Below, piece by piece: positions 10,132-17,764 of a stretch of 36,478 nucleotides of DNA. Numbering within the stretch: the stretch's first letter is position 1; the number at the start of each line of letters is the position of its first letter. A program made the position numbers and the translations under genes. The notes below the pieces were generated by a model. That model was not told the DNA's origin. It was given only the letters and a program-made list of their open reading frames with translations, and searched no databases. The DNA is from an uncultured Clostridiaceae bacterium (GTDB taxonomy: Bacteria > Bacillota > Clostridia > TANB77 > CAG-508): the NCBI GenBank assembly GCA_950096965.1, contig CATNCV010000006.1, forward strand, positions 1 through 36,478, written 5' to 3'.

Positions 10132-10620
10132 ATGTTAAGTATAATAGTAGCAATATCAAAAAATAATGTTATAGGGAAAGACAATAAACTAATTTGGCAT
10201 TTGCCAGAAGACTTAAAAAGGTTCAAAAAATTAACGACAGGTCATACAATAATAATGGGGAGGAAAACTTTTGAATCTTTAGGAAGAGTATTGCCAAATA
10301 GAAAGCACATAGTTATTACAAATAATGCAAATATGCAAATAGAAGATGAAAATGTAGAATTAATACATGATATAAAAATGTTAAATAAATTCATCAATTC
10401 AGAAGAAGAACATTTTATAATAGGTGGAGCTACTATATATAAATTACTTATGCCATATGCAAATAAAATGTATATAACAAGAATAAATGAAGAGTTTGAA
10501 GGAGATGTATATTTCCCCGAATTAGATAAAAAAGTTTGGAAGGAAATAGAAAGAGAAAAAGGAATTCGAAATGAAAAAAATCCTTTTGATTACGAATATG
10601 TAACTTATATAATAAAATAA
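10132..10620 (+). CDS. folA: Dihydrofolate reductase
   Basis: Reduces dihydrofolate to tetrahydrofolate with NADPH. The 162-aa product is full length: MLSIIVAISKNNVIGKDNKLIWHLPEDLKRFK contains the IGxxNxxxWxxPxDLxxFK signature with the active-site acidic residue, then TTGHTIIMGRKTFESLG and FIIGGATIYKLLMPYANKMYITRI, the NADPH-binding Gly-Gly. ATG 10132 follows GAAAGGAA. It has its own terminator and is separated from the thyX-like gene by another. Confidence 0.97.
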   Translation: MLSIIVAISKNNVIGKDNKLIWHLPEDLKRFKKLTTGHTIIMGRKTFESLGRVLPNRKHIVITNNANMQIEDENVELIHDIKMLNKFINSEEEHFIIGGATIYKLLMPYANKMYITRINEEFEGDVYFPELDKKVWKEIEREKGIRNEKNPFDYEYVTYIIK

Positions 10621-10628
10621 GCAAATAG

Positions 10629-10655
10629 AAATGGCCGTTTTGTAAAACGACCATT
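10629..10655. terminator. Bidirectional terminator between folA and a convergent gene
   Basis: Stem AAATGGCCGTTTT/AAAACGACCATTT with one mismatch, flanked by T-rich sequence. It lies between convergent genes and can serve both. Confidence 0.8.
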
Positions 10656-10667
10656 TTTATTTATGAA

Positions 10668-10997
10668 TTAAGATAAAATTTTATGAGAAACTGTTTCAAA
10701 ATCTTTAGCAATATCTTCAGGTAAACGCCATACAAATATTTTTGTAAGCGTTTCAATTGTAATGTCAGAATTTAAAGTAACTAAACCAGAGTTTCTGTCA
10801 AACGAAAAATAATCATCATAATCATAAAGTGCTTGCTCAAGTACTCCATAGAGCACAGCATTACTATTATTCGAGTTCCAATACTGTTGAATACTGTAGC
10901 TATAATTATTAATGTCTTTTAAACTAATAAACCGATTAGAAGTTAAATAAATGAAAGCATTACCAATAAGATATTCAAAGCCTATACATCTTGTCAT
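10668..10997 (-). CDS. Hypothetical 109-aa protein
   Basis: A small soluble protein with no recognised domain. Start ATG 10997 has AGGAGAAAG upstream. The C-terminal part, GLVTLNSDITIE through FVWRLPEDIAKDFE, has a degenerate partner at about 13085-13220, so this gene was duplicated locally and the other copy decayed. One CGG (10934-10932; context AAT CGG TTT) is read in frame. Confidence 0.7.
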   Translation of the reverse strand: MTRCIGFEYLIGNAFIYLTSNRFISLKDINNYSYSIQQYWNSNNSNAVLYGVLEQALYDYDDYFSFDRNSGLVTLNSDITIETLTKIFVWRLPEDIAKDFETVSHKILS

Positions 10998-11088
10998 AAT
11001 TCTTTCTCCTTTCTATTAATAAATAAGAAAAGTTACATTGCTACAAATTTATCACATTATAACACTGTAATATATGAAAAGCAATAGG

Positions 11089-11167
11089 AAAGATTTGGGA
11101 CGTGTTCAAAAATTAAGATTTAATTAAAGAACAAAATGGAAAGGTTTTGGACACATCCCAAATCTTT
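11089..11167. repeat. 23-bp imperfect inverted repeat
   Basis: AAAGATTTGGGACGTGTTC and onward (11089-11111) is matched by the inverted copy at 11145-11167 with two G-T-type differences and a 33-base spacer. It could be a large hairpin or a MITE-like remnant upstream of ychF. Confidence 0.55.
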
Positions 11168-11277
11168 TCTAAAAATAAAGCATAATTTTAAACAATAATC
11201 TTGTTTTTATAGTATAAATGTTGTATAGTAAAGAGTGTAAAAATAATCAATAATAAAAGAAAGAAGGAAATTAATAA

Positions 11278-12369
11278 ATGAAAATAGGAATTGTAGGACT
11301 TCCAAATGTAGGAAAATCAACATTATTTAATAGTATAACAAATGCAGGAGCAGAATGTGCAAATTACCCATTTTGTACTATAGAGCCAAATGTAGGAGTA
11401 GTGCCAGTTCCAGACGAAAGGCTAGATGAGCTTACAAAAATGTATAATCCAGAAAAAACAACACATGCAATTATAGAATTTGTTGATATAGCAGGTTTAG
11501 TAAAAGGAGCAAGTAAAGGTGAGGGGTTAGGAAATAAATTTTTATCACACATACGTGAAGTAGATGCAATTGCTCATGTTGTAAGATGTTTTGATGATTC
11601 AAATATAGTACATGTAGATGGAAGCATTAGCCCTTTAAGAGACATAGAAACAATTAACTTAGAATTAATTTTCTCAGATATAGAAATGGTTGATAGAAGA
11701 TTAGAAAATGCTAAGAAAAAATTAAAATCAGATAAAAAAGCAATAAATGAAATAGCAGTTCTTGAAAAAATAAAAGAAGTATTAGAACAAGGAAAATGTG
11801 CAAGAACTTTAGAGCTAACTGACGAAGAAAAAGATGAAATAAAAGACTTATACTTACTAACATCAAAACCAGTATTATATATAGCAAATGTTTCAGAAGA
11901 ACAAATGGCTAACTACGAAAATAATGAAAAAGTAAAAGAAGTAAAGGAATTTGCAAAAACAGAAGGAGCAAAAGTTATTCCTTTATGCGTAAAAATAGAA
12001 GAGGAACTATCTTCACTAGAAGGAGAAGATAAAGCGGAAATGCTAGAAGCATTAGGGCTAACACAGTCAGGTTTAGATAAAGTAGTAAAAACAAGCTACG
12101 ACCTATTAGGGCTAATGAGTTTCTTAACAGCAGGAGAACCAGAAGTAAGAGCATGGACAATAAAGAAAGGAACAAAAGCACCTGGGGCAGCAGGAAAAAT
12201 CCACTCAGACATAGAAAGAGGATTTATAAGAGCAGAGGTAGTATCATATAATGACTTAATAAAAGAAGGCTCAATGGTAGCATGTAAGGAAAAAGGTTTA
12301 GTACGTTCAGAAGGAAAAGAATATATAATGCAAGATGGAGATGTAGTACTATTTAGATTTAATGTATAA
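11278..12369 (+). CDS. ychF: Redox-regulated ATPase/GTPase YchF (OLA1 family)
   Basis: YchF is a universally conserved Obg-family P-loop NTPase that associates with ribosomes and prefers ATP. Visible motifs: P-loop GLPNVGKSTLFN (residues 6-17), switch II DIAGLVKGASKGEGLGNKFL (near 69), the NVSE nucleotide-specificity motif near 204 in place of NKxD, a coiled-coil insert (about 130-160), and a C-terminal TGS domain (FLTAGEPEVRAWTIKKGTKA to DGDVVLFRFNV). The 363-aa length is exactly typical. Start ATG follows AAGAAGG. A bidirectional terminator follows. Confidence 0.98.
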   Translation: MKIGIVGLPNVGKSTLFNSITNAGAECANYPFCTIEPNVGVVPVPDERLDELTKMYNPEKTTHAIIEFVDIAGLVKGASKGEGLGNKFLSHIREVDAIAHVVRCFDDSNIVHVDGSISPLRDIETINLELIFSDIEMVDRRLENAKKKLKSDKKAINEIAVLEKIKEVLEQGKCARTLELTDEEKDEIKDLYLLTSKPVLYIANVSEEQMANYENNEKVKEVKEFAKTEGAKVIPLCVKIEEELSSLEGEDKAEMLEALGLTQSGLDKVVKTSYDLLGLMSFLTAGEPEVRAWTIKKGTKAPGAAGKIHSDIERGFIRAEVVSYNDLIKEGSMVACKEKGLVRSEGKEYIMQDGDVVLFRFNV

Positions 12370-12390
12370 AAAATATAGAATAAATATATA

Positions 12391-12429
12391 AAAGTGAAGA
12401 ATGTTCCACAAAGGAACATTCTTTACTTT
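12391..12429. terminator. Bidirectional terminator between ychF and a convergent gene
   Basis: 17-bp stem (12391-12407 with 12413-12429, one G-U type pair), 5-base loop, T-rich on the plus side and A-rich on the other. Confidence 0.85.
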
Positions 12430-12443
12430 TATTTGATGATTTT

Positions 12444-12818
12444 TTATAAAACCTCTCTTGTAAGAAGGCGGTTGTTTTGTGCAGCCATTTTATATAACTC
12501 TTTTTCAGTATAAGTTTTAAAGTCTTCGTCCTGAAATAAAAAGAAAATATCGTTAGTAGGGCTACCATATCCTACAATCTCAGAGTTGGTATCAAGAACA
12601 ACTTTAATATTTTTTCCTTCCAACTCATAACTTCTTTGCACAGCAGCAAAATGCATAAGGCTTGTAAGCTGAAATGCCTCAACATTAGTGTCTTTAACAA
12701 TTCTGAAAGATAAAGGTTTTTTATCCAATTCAGTTTTTAACAAGACAACAGTATGGTTACCAAAAGAAGCTTCATAAAAGCAATTCACTGTTTCAACTTT
12801 TGTAGTTACAATATTCAT
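12444..12818 (-). CDS. Hypothetical 124-aa protein
   Basis: A soluble alpha/beta-looking protein starting MNIVTTKVETVNCFYEASFG, with AGGAGGTAA before ATG 12818. No membrane segment or motif recognised. The second half, VVLDTNSEIVGYGSPTNDIF, suggests a compact folded domain. It is a lone gene convergent to ychF. Confidence 0.7.
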   Translation of the reverse strand: MNIVTTKVETVNCFYEASFGNHTVVLLKTELDKKPLSFRIVKDTNVEAFQLTSLMHFAAVQRSYELEGKNIKVVLDTNSEIVGYGSPTNDIFFLFQDEDFKTYTEKELYKMAAQNNRLLTREVL

Positions 12819-13084
12819 GTTTGTTACCTCCTAATAAATAATATTTACAGGTCAGCAAGTTACAACAACAAAATGCAGTAAACATTTAAAAAAATTATGT
12901 AAATATAATAACATAATTTTTTTTAAAAGTCAAGGTATCATTGGGGACGTTTCCAAATGGGAAGTCTGGCACTTTTGGGAAGTTTATAGACTTTATTGAT
13001 TTTAATTATAATGTAAGTTACTTACTAGATAAAAAAATAATAAAAGTAAAAGTTGAGTCAAAATATGATTCAACTTTTGTTTTT

Positions 13085-13220
13085 ATTATTAATATAAACA
13101 CTTTTAGCAACCATTTTAAAATCTTCATTAATGTCAGGAAGTAACTGCAATACAAATCTATAATTTAAATCATCAATTGAAATATCAAAATTTGAAATAA
13201 TTGTTCCAACATTTATAAAT
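13085..13220 (-). pseudogene. Decayed copy of the 109-aa hypothetical gene
   Basis: The minus strand reads NVGTIISNFDISIDDLNYRF then LQLLPDINEDFKMVAKS, alignable with GLVTLNSDITIE...FVWRLPEDIAKDFE of the gene at 10668-10997. The first half is deleted. The old 5' flank survives: 13240-13266 matches 11008-11034 at 26 of 27 bases. It is therefore a truncated local duplicate. Confidence 0.65.
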
Positions 13221-13435
13221 TTTCTTATAAATTTTTTTGCCTTTCTAATAATAAATAAGAAAAGTTAAATAGTTATATATAATACTAAGATATAAAAAAG
13301 CAAGACAAAATAAAAAATACCAACAAAAATCAAACAAAAAAGTGTCTAAATAATATAGGGAGTAATTATAACTAATTGATAATTATATACCTTTATGATA
13401 ATATTAACAAAAACTATAAAAATAGGAAGAATAAT

Positions 13436-14362
13436 ATGAAAAGTATAAATAAACAAGAACTTCGCAACATTTTTAAAGGGATAGCAAATAAAGAAGAAAA
13501 TGAATTTAACAAATTATATGAAAAATATAACAAACTAATATATGGCGTTTCGTTTTCTATATTAAAAAATAAAGAAAATAGTGAGGACATTACTCAAACA
13601 GTATTTACAAAAATATGGAATATGAGTACAAATAATTTACCAACGAGTAATGAAGCAAGTTGGCTATATAGTATAACAAAAAATGAAACTTTAAACTTTT
13701 TACGAAAACAAAAAAATACAATCAACTTAGAGGAAATATATTATATTAATAATGAAAATAAAGAGTTAAATGAAATAATAGAAAAAGATACATTCAATAG
13801 AATAATAGCAAAACTAAATGAAAAAGAACAGGAAATAGTATCATTAAAAATACTTTCAGAGCTATCTTTTAAAGAAATTTCACAAATACTAAATATACCA
13901 ATAGGGACAGTACAATGGAAATATTATAAATCTCTACATACCTTAGAAACACTAATAAGTAGTATATCATTATATATAATAACAATTATTTTATTTATTA
14001 CACAAAAAGAAGTAAATATGAAAAAAAGCACATCTAACAAAAATGAAAATACAGAGGTAGAAGCTCCAATAATTAAAGAAGAAAATAATAAAATACAGGA
14101 AGATAAAAACGAAACACAAAAAGCAGAGCTACCTAATGCAAGAGAAAATGTTATAGAAAATGAAAAGCTAGAGCAAGAGAGTATACAAACAAATGAAATA
14201 AAGGAAGAAACAATTATAGAAATAAAGGAAGAAAATAATAATATAAATATGTATGATATAGGAATACTAAGTTTTTCTTGTATATTTTTAGTTGTTACAA
14301 TAATATTTACACATATTTTTAGAAAACACCAACAAAACTTAAATAAAAAAATGTCTAAATAA
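13436..14362 (+). CDS. ECF-type sigma factor fused to transmembrane segments
   Basis: The N-terminal half is a sigma-70 family factor: region 2 with EEENEFNKLYEKYNKLIYGV, then NSEDITQTVFTKIW, and SWLYSITKNETLNFLRK; region 4 has EKEQEIVSLKILSELSFKEI and an IPIGTVQWKYYKSL recognition helix. It continues with a hydrophobic segment (SISLYIITIILFI), a long Glu/Lys/Asn-rich linker, and a second membrane helix (IGILSFSCIFLVVTIIF) near the C-terminus. Membrane helices on a sigma factor suggest a membrane-tethered factor or a fused anti-sigma-like tail. Start ATG 13436 (AGGAAG upstream) is preferred to an earlier in-frame ATG without a ribosome site. The next gene begins shortly after and encodes a membrane-anchored partner. 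Confidence 0.8.
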   Translation: MKSINKQELRNIFKGIANKEENEFNKLYEKYNKLIYGVSFSILKNKENSEDITQTVFTKIWNMSTNNLPTSNEASWLYSITKNETLNFLRKQKNTINLEEIYYINNENKELNEIIEKDTFNRIIAKLNEKEQEIVSLKILSELSFKEISQILNIPIGTVQWKYYKSLHTLETLISSISLYIITIILFITQKEVNMKKSTSNKNENTEVEAPIIKEENNKIQEDKNETQKAELPNARENVIENEKLEQESIQTNEIKEETIIEIKEENNNINMYDIGILSFSCIFLVVTIIFTHIFRKHQQNLNKKMSK

Positions 14363-14385
14363 TAGAAAGGGAAAAGGTGATTAAA

Positions 14386-15657
14386 ATGAATAAAAAAATA
14401 TTAACAATAATAATTACAATAATTATAGTATTTGCAATTGCTTTAGGAATTTTATATATAATAGACATGAACAATATAAAAAATAATAAACCTATAATAT
14501 TTAGCAATTGGGGAAAAACATATACTCCACCAGAACATTTATATAACATAGAAAATATAGAGATAGAAAATTTACCAAAACAATATTCGTTAGAGCAAGC
14601 TATAAAAGATGGATGTTTTGTTATAAACAATAATAAAACTTACAACAAAAATAAATTAGATGAATTTGTACAAAATACAGGAGTAAATGCCCAAAATAGA
14701 AAAGAAGATACAATAAGAATAGTAGAATATACAAGAGAGGGAGACCCTATAATAACTCAAATAAGCTTCAAAATAAAAGATGAAACATATATATTAAGTG
14801 GAAAGCAAGTTAATAAAACCACATATATATTAAAAAGAGATAACACAAGAGATAGGTTTGCAGAGGAACAAAAAATAATAGTAGATGAAGATATACCAGG
14901 AGAAATTTATACAATAAGTTTGCAAGAAAACAGTGAACAAACTAAACTAAGTTTAGAATTAATAGCAGAAATTCAATATGTAGATTCTAATTCTAAAATA
15001 TATGATTCAATAGATATTTGTAGTTATTTAACCAATATTGAAATAGCAGATTCAGCATATTTCTATGGTAAAGTGATAGAATCAAAACAAAACTATATTA
15101 TAGTAGAGCCAAATGAAGGAGAAGAAATACGAAAATCAGCAGATAAAATATCTATTAATTTAGGAGAAAATAATGATACAATATATCAAGTAGGAACAAA
15201 TGTAAAAATAACATATACAGGCTATATAATGGAAAGCTACCCAGCCCAAGTAAATGCAATAAAAATAGAATTAAAATCAGCTGAAAACTTTGAAATACGT
15301 TTTTATGACAAACAACCACAAACAGATACTAAAATAAATAAAATTTTAGATAAATCAGAAACAGACAAATATGATTACAATATTTATTCATATGGAGGCT
15401 TGGTAAACATTTTAATAAATGGAGAAGAAATTTCTTTAAGAAATGCACTATTAGAAAATAAAATAACAATGAACGAAATTATAGTAAAAGCAAATAAAGA
15501 CTTAAGTGAAAAAAAGATAACAGGAGATACTTATAAAGATGGAGGAAGTCAAATATATAATTATGAAAATTACACAATAATAAAATATCATAATTTAGAA
15601 GGAAACAGAGATGTATATATAGGAACAAAAACAATGACAATAAATGATGTAAAATAA
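14386..15657 (+). CDS. Membrane-anchored hypothetical protein, probable sigma-operon partner
   Basis: MNKKILTIIITIIIVFAIALGILYI is an uncleaved N-terminal anchor; the remaining 400 or so residues are extracytoplasmic and beta-rich. The stretch YFYGKVIESKQNYIIVEPNE followed by ISINLGEN and TNVKITYTGYIMES looks like an OB/DUF3221-type beta-barrel domain. An in-frame GTG at 14377 is an alternative start; ATG 14386 behind AAAGGTG is better placed. The gap to the sigma gene is short and has no terminator, so the two are probably co-transcribed, and this protein could be the sensor or regulatory partner. Confidence 0.75.
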   Translation: MNKKILTIIITIIIVFAIALGILYIIDMNNIKNNKPIIFSNWGKTYTPPEHLYNIENIEIENLPKQYSLEQAIKDGCFVINNNKTYNKNKLDEFVQNTGVNAQNRKEDTIRIVEYTREGDPIITQISFKIKDETYILSGKQVNKTTYILKRDNTRDRFAEEQKIIVDEDIPGEIYTISLQENSEQTKLSLELIAEIQYVDSNSKIYDSIDICSYLTNIEIADSAYFYGKVIESKQNYIIVEPNEGEEIRKSADKISINLGENNDTIYQVGTNVKITYTGYIMESYPAQVNAIKIELKSAENFEIRFYDKQPQTDTKINKILDKSETDKYDYNIYSYGGLVNILINGEEISLRNALLENKITMNEIIVKANKDLSEKKITGDTYKDGGSQIYNYENYTIIKYHNLEGNRDVYIGTKTMTINDVK

Positions 15658-15663
15658 AATATT

Positions 15664-15714
15664 ATTACCATAAAAGCAAGTAATTAGTTGTAAATTACTT
15701 GCTTTTATGGTAAT
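15664..15714 (+). terminator. Terminator of the sigma-factor operon
   Basis: Perfect 22-bp stem (15664-15685 with 15693-15714) and a 7-base loop. Confidence 0.9.
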
Positions 15715-15745
15715 ATAAATATGTAAAAAATAGTAGGAGAAGACT

Positions 15746-16000
15746 ATGGAAAAAAAGATATATAAAGAAATAAACAAAACTGAAACAGAAACAACAATAA
15801 ATATATTATATAAAGAAAAGATGTTATCAGTATATACAAACAAAATAGACTTACAAAAACAATTGTGCAAGGTACTAGGAGAACCTACACAAGAATATAT
15901 AAAAGGTAGAAGTATAATAGCAAGTAGATGGGATATACCATTAAGCGAAAAAAGTAAAATATCACAAATGATGTTAAAAGCTAATATATTTGAGCTATAA
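15746..16000 (+). CDS. Hypothetical 84-aa protein
   Basis: A small charged protein: ETETTINILYKEKMLSVYTN, then KVLGEPTQEYIKGRSIIASRWDIPL, looks conserved-domain-like, but I do not recognise it. ATG 15746 follows TAGGAGAAG. The next gene starts 19 bases after the stop, suggesting a two-gene operon with the zinc-ribbon protein. Confidence 0.7.
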   Translation: MEKKIYKEINKTETETTINILYKEKMLSVYTNKIDLQKQLCKVLGEPTQEYIKGRSIIASRWDIPLSEKSKISQMMLKANIFEL

Positions 16001-16019
16001 AATAAGGAGGAATATTAAA

Positions 16020-16223
16020 ATGTCAGAATGGAAATGTATAAAATGTGGAAATACAGAATTTGAAAAAGATCAGTTTCAAGCAACAGGAGGAAACTTTGCA
16101 AAAATATTTGATGTGCAAAATAAAAAATTTATTACAGTAAGTTGCAGTAAATGTGGATATACAGAACTTTACAAAACAGGAACAGATGCAGGAATGAATA
16201 TATTAGACTTTTTAATGAACTAG
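16020..16223 (+). CDS. Zinc-ribbon nucleic-acid-binding-type protein
   Basis: 67 aa with two CxxC knuckles, WKCIKCGN and VSCSKCGYTELYK, the pattern of the small clostridial/bacillary zinc-ribbon family thought to bind nucleic acid. ATG 16020 follows AAGGAGG (16004-16010); an earlier in-frame start overlaps the preceding gene and has no ribosome site. The body FQATGGNFAKIFDVQNKKF is typical of this family. Confidence 0.85.
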   Translation: MSEWKCIKCGNTEFEKDQFQATGGNFAKIFDVQNKKFITVSCSKCGYTELYKTGTDAGMNILDFLMN

Positions 16224-16321
16224 GAAATTAATATTCAATTTCTCTTATAATTCATAATTAATAGCAAATATATGAAATTTGAATAAATTATAATAAAACG
16301 AAATTATAGGAGGAAGATTTT

Positions 16322-17128
16322 ATGTTTTTTATAAGTTCAAATGATAATGCAAAAATAGCAGTATATGAATTAAATCCAAAGGGAGAAAAAACAATTGTAT
16401 TAGTTCATGGTTGGCCATTATCACATAAAATGTTTGAATATCAAATTCCAACTCTATTAAATGCTAATTATAGAATTATTACTATAGATTTAAGAGGTTT
16501 TGGAAATTCAGATGTGACATATAATGAATACAATTATAATCAATTTGCAACAGATTTATACTATGTTATATATGCATTAAATTTATGGAATTTTGATTTA
16601 TTAGGTTTTTCAATGGGTGGAGCAATTGTTACAAGATACATGAAAATGTATCAAGGATATGGTGTTAGAAAATTATGCTTATTAGATTCAGCAGTACCTT
16701 CATATTGTAAAACATATAATAACCCATATGGTCAAACAATAGAAAGTACGAACAATTTAATAAAACTAGGACTTAATGATAGACCAGCATTAAATGAATA
16801 TTTTGGTAGTATATTTTTCTATAAAGAACAATCAAAACCATTTAAACAATGGTTTCAAGCTTTAACTAATAGTACATCTGGATTAGGAGAAATCAATTCT
16901 TTAGTAGCTTTAAGAGATGAAAATGTATATGAAGATTTAAAATATATTAATGTACCAACAGGTATCTTTCATGGAAAAGAAGATAAAATATGCCCATTTG
17001 GAATGGCAGAAATAATGAATAAAACTATTCAATATTCTAATTTATATCCTTTTGAGAGAGCAGGACATGGAGCTTTTTATGAAGTTAAAGATGAATTAAA
17101 TAAAACCTTAATGCAGTTTTTGAATTAG
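16322..17128 (+). CDS. Alpha/beta-fold hydrolase
   Basis: 268 aa with the full hydrolase layout: oxyanion-hole VLVHGWPLSHKMF (near 29), DLRGFGNSD, nucleophile elbow LLGFSMGGAIVTRYM with Ser (near 97), acid within TGIFHGKEDKICPF, and the catalytic His in RAGHGAFYEV near the C-terminus. Closest in feel to the non-haem chloroperoxidase/esterase group; the substrate cannot be read from sequence. Start ATG 16322 follows TAGGAGGAAG. Confidence 0.9.
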   Translation: MFFISSNDNAKIAVYELNPKGEKTIVLVHGWPLSHKMFEYQIPTLLNANYRIITIDLRGFGNSDVTYNEYNYNQFATDLYYVIYALNLWNFDLLGFSMGGAIVTRYMKMYQGYGVRKLCLLDSAVPSYCKTYNNPYGQTIESTNNLIKLGLNDRPALNEYFGSIFFYKEQSKPFKQWFQALTNSTSGLGEINSLVALRDENVYEDLKYINVPTGIFHGKEDKICPFGMAEIMNKTIQYSNLYPFERAGHGAFYEVKDELNKTLMQFLN

Positions 17129-17246
17129 AATAGTATAAAAGCTATTAAAAAAAGTTAAGAAAATTATTTTTAATATGTTTATACATTAATAAGAAAAGTA
17201 AGAGCACAAAAATTTTATATAAATGAAACATTAACTTATGAAAAAG

Positions 17247-17290
17247 TAGAGAATATTTTACTATGTAAGGTAAGATATTCTCTATTTTTA
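17247..17290 (+). terminator. Terminator after the hydrolase gene
   Basis: 15-bp stem (17247-17261 with 17270-17284, one G-U pair) followed by TTTTTAA. Confidence 0.8.
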
Positions 17291-17318
17291 AATCTAATTA
17301 TATAAAAAATATTTGTAA

Positions 17319-17764
17319 TTAATTTCTACAACTATTATCATCACACATAAATTTATTGCAATTAACAGTGTAAAATCTTTTCTCAGCAAGTTTATCTTGA
17401 ACACCTCTAAGAGCTTCACCAAATCTTTGGAAGTGAACAACTTCTCTTTGACGTAAAAAACGAAGTGGGTCTAAAACATCTGGGTCATCTTTACAAAGGT
17501 CAATTAATTTTTCATAAGTTGCTCTAGCCTTTTGCTCAGCAGCTAAATCTTCTTGTAAGTTAGCAATAGGGTCACCTTTAGCAGCAATATAAGCAGCTGT
17601 AAATGGTGTACCAGCAGCTGATTGAGGGTATACATCAACCCCATGGTCAGTATAATAAGCTCCAAGTCCAGCTTTTTCAATTTCTTCTGGGCAAACACCA
17701 TCAGTTAATTGGTGTACTATAGTTCCAACCATTTCCAAGTGTGCAAGTTCTTCTGTTCCAACGG
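17319..17764 (-). pseudogene. cotJC: CotJC-type manganese catalase/spore coat gene, 5' part displaced by element
   Basis: The minus strand encodes VGTEELAHLEMVGTIVHQL and continues through HGVDVYPQSAAGTPFTAAYI, GDPIANLQEDLAAEQKARATYE, REVVHFQRFGEAL to the stop at 17319. This is the C-terminal two thirds of a dimanganese catalase of the CotJC spore-coat type, including metal-ligand Glu/His motifs (EELAHLEM; REVVHF). Upstream of VGTEEL the sequence becomes the serine recombinase gene. The N-terminal third is absent from the window, so the gene has been cut by integration. Confidence 0.85.

Noticed and set aside
12941-13144. Plus-strand ORF of 67 codons
   Set aside because: It overlaps the decayed minus-strand duplicate, has no ribosome site, and its composition is non-coding.
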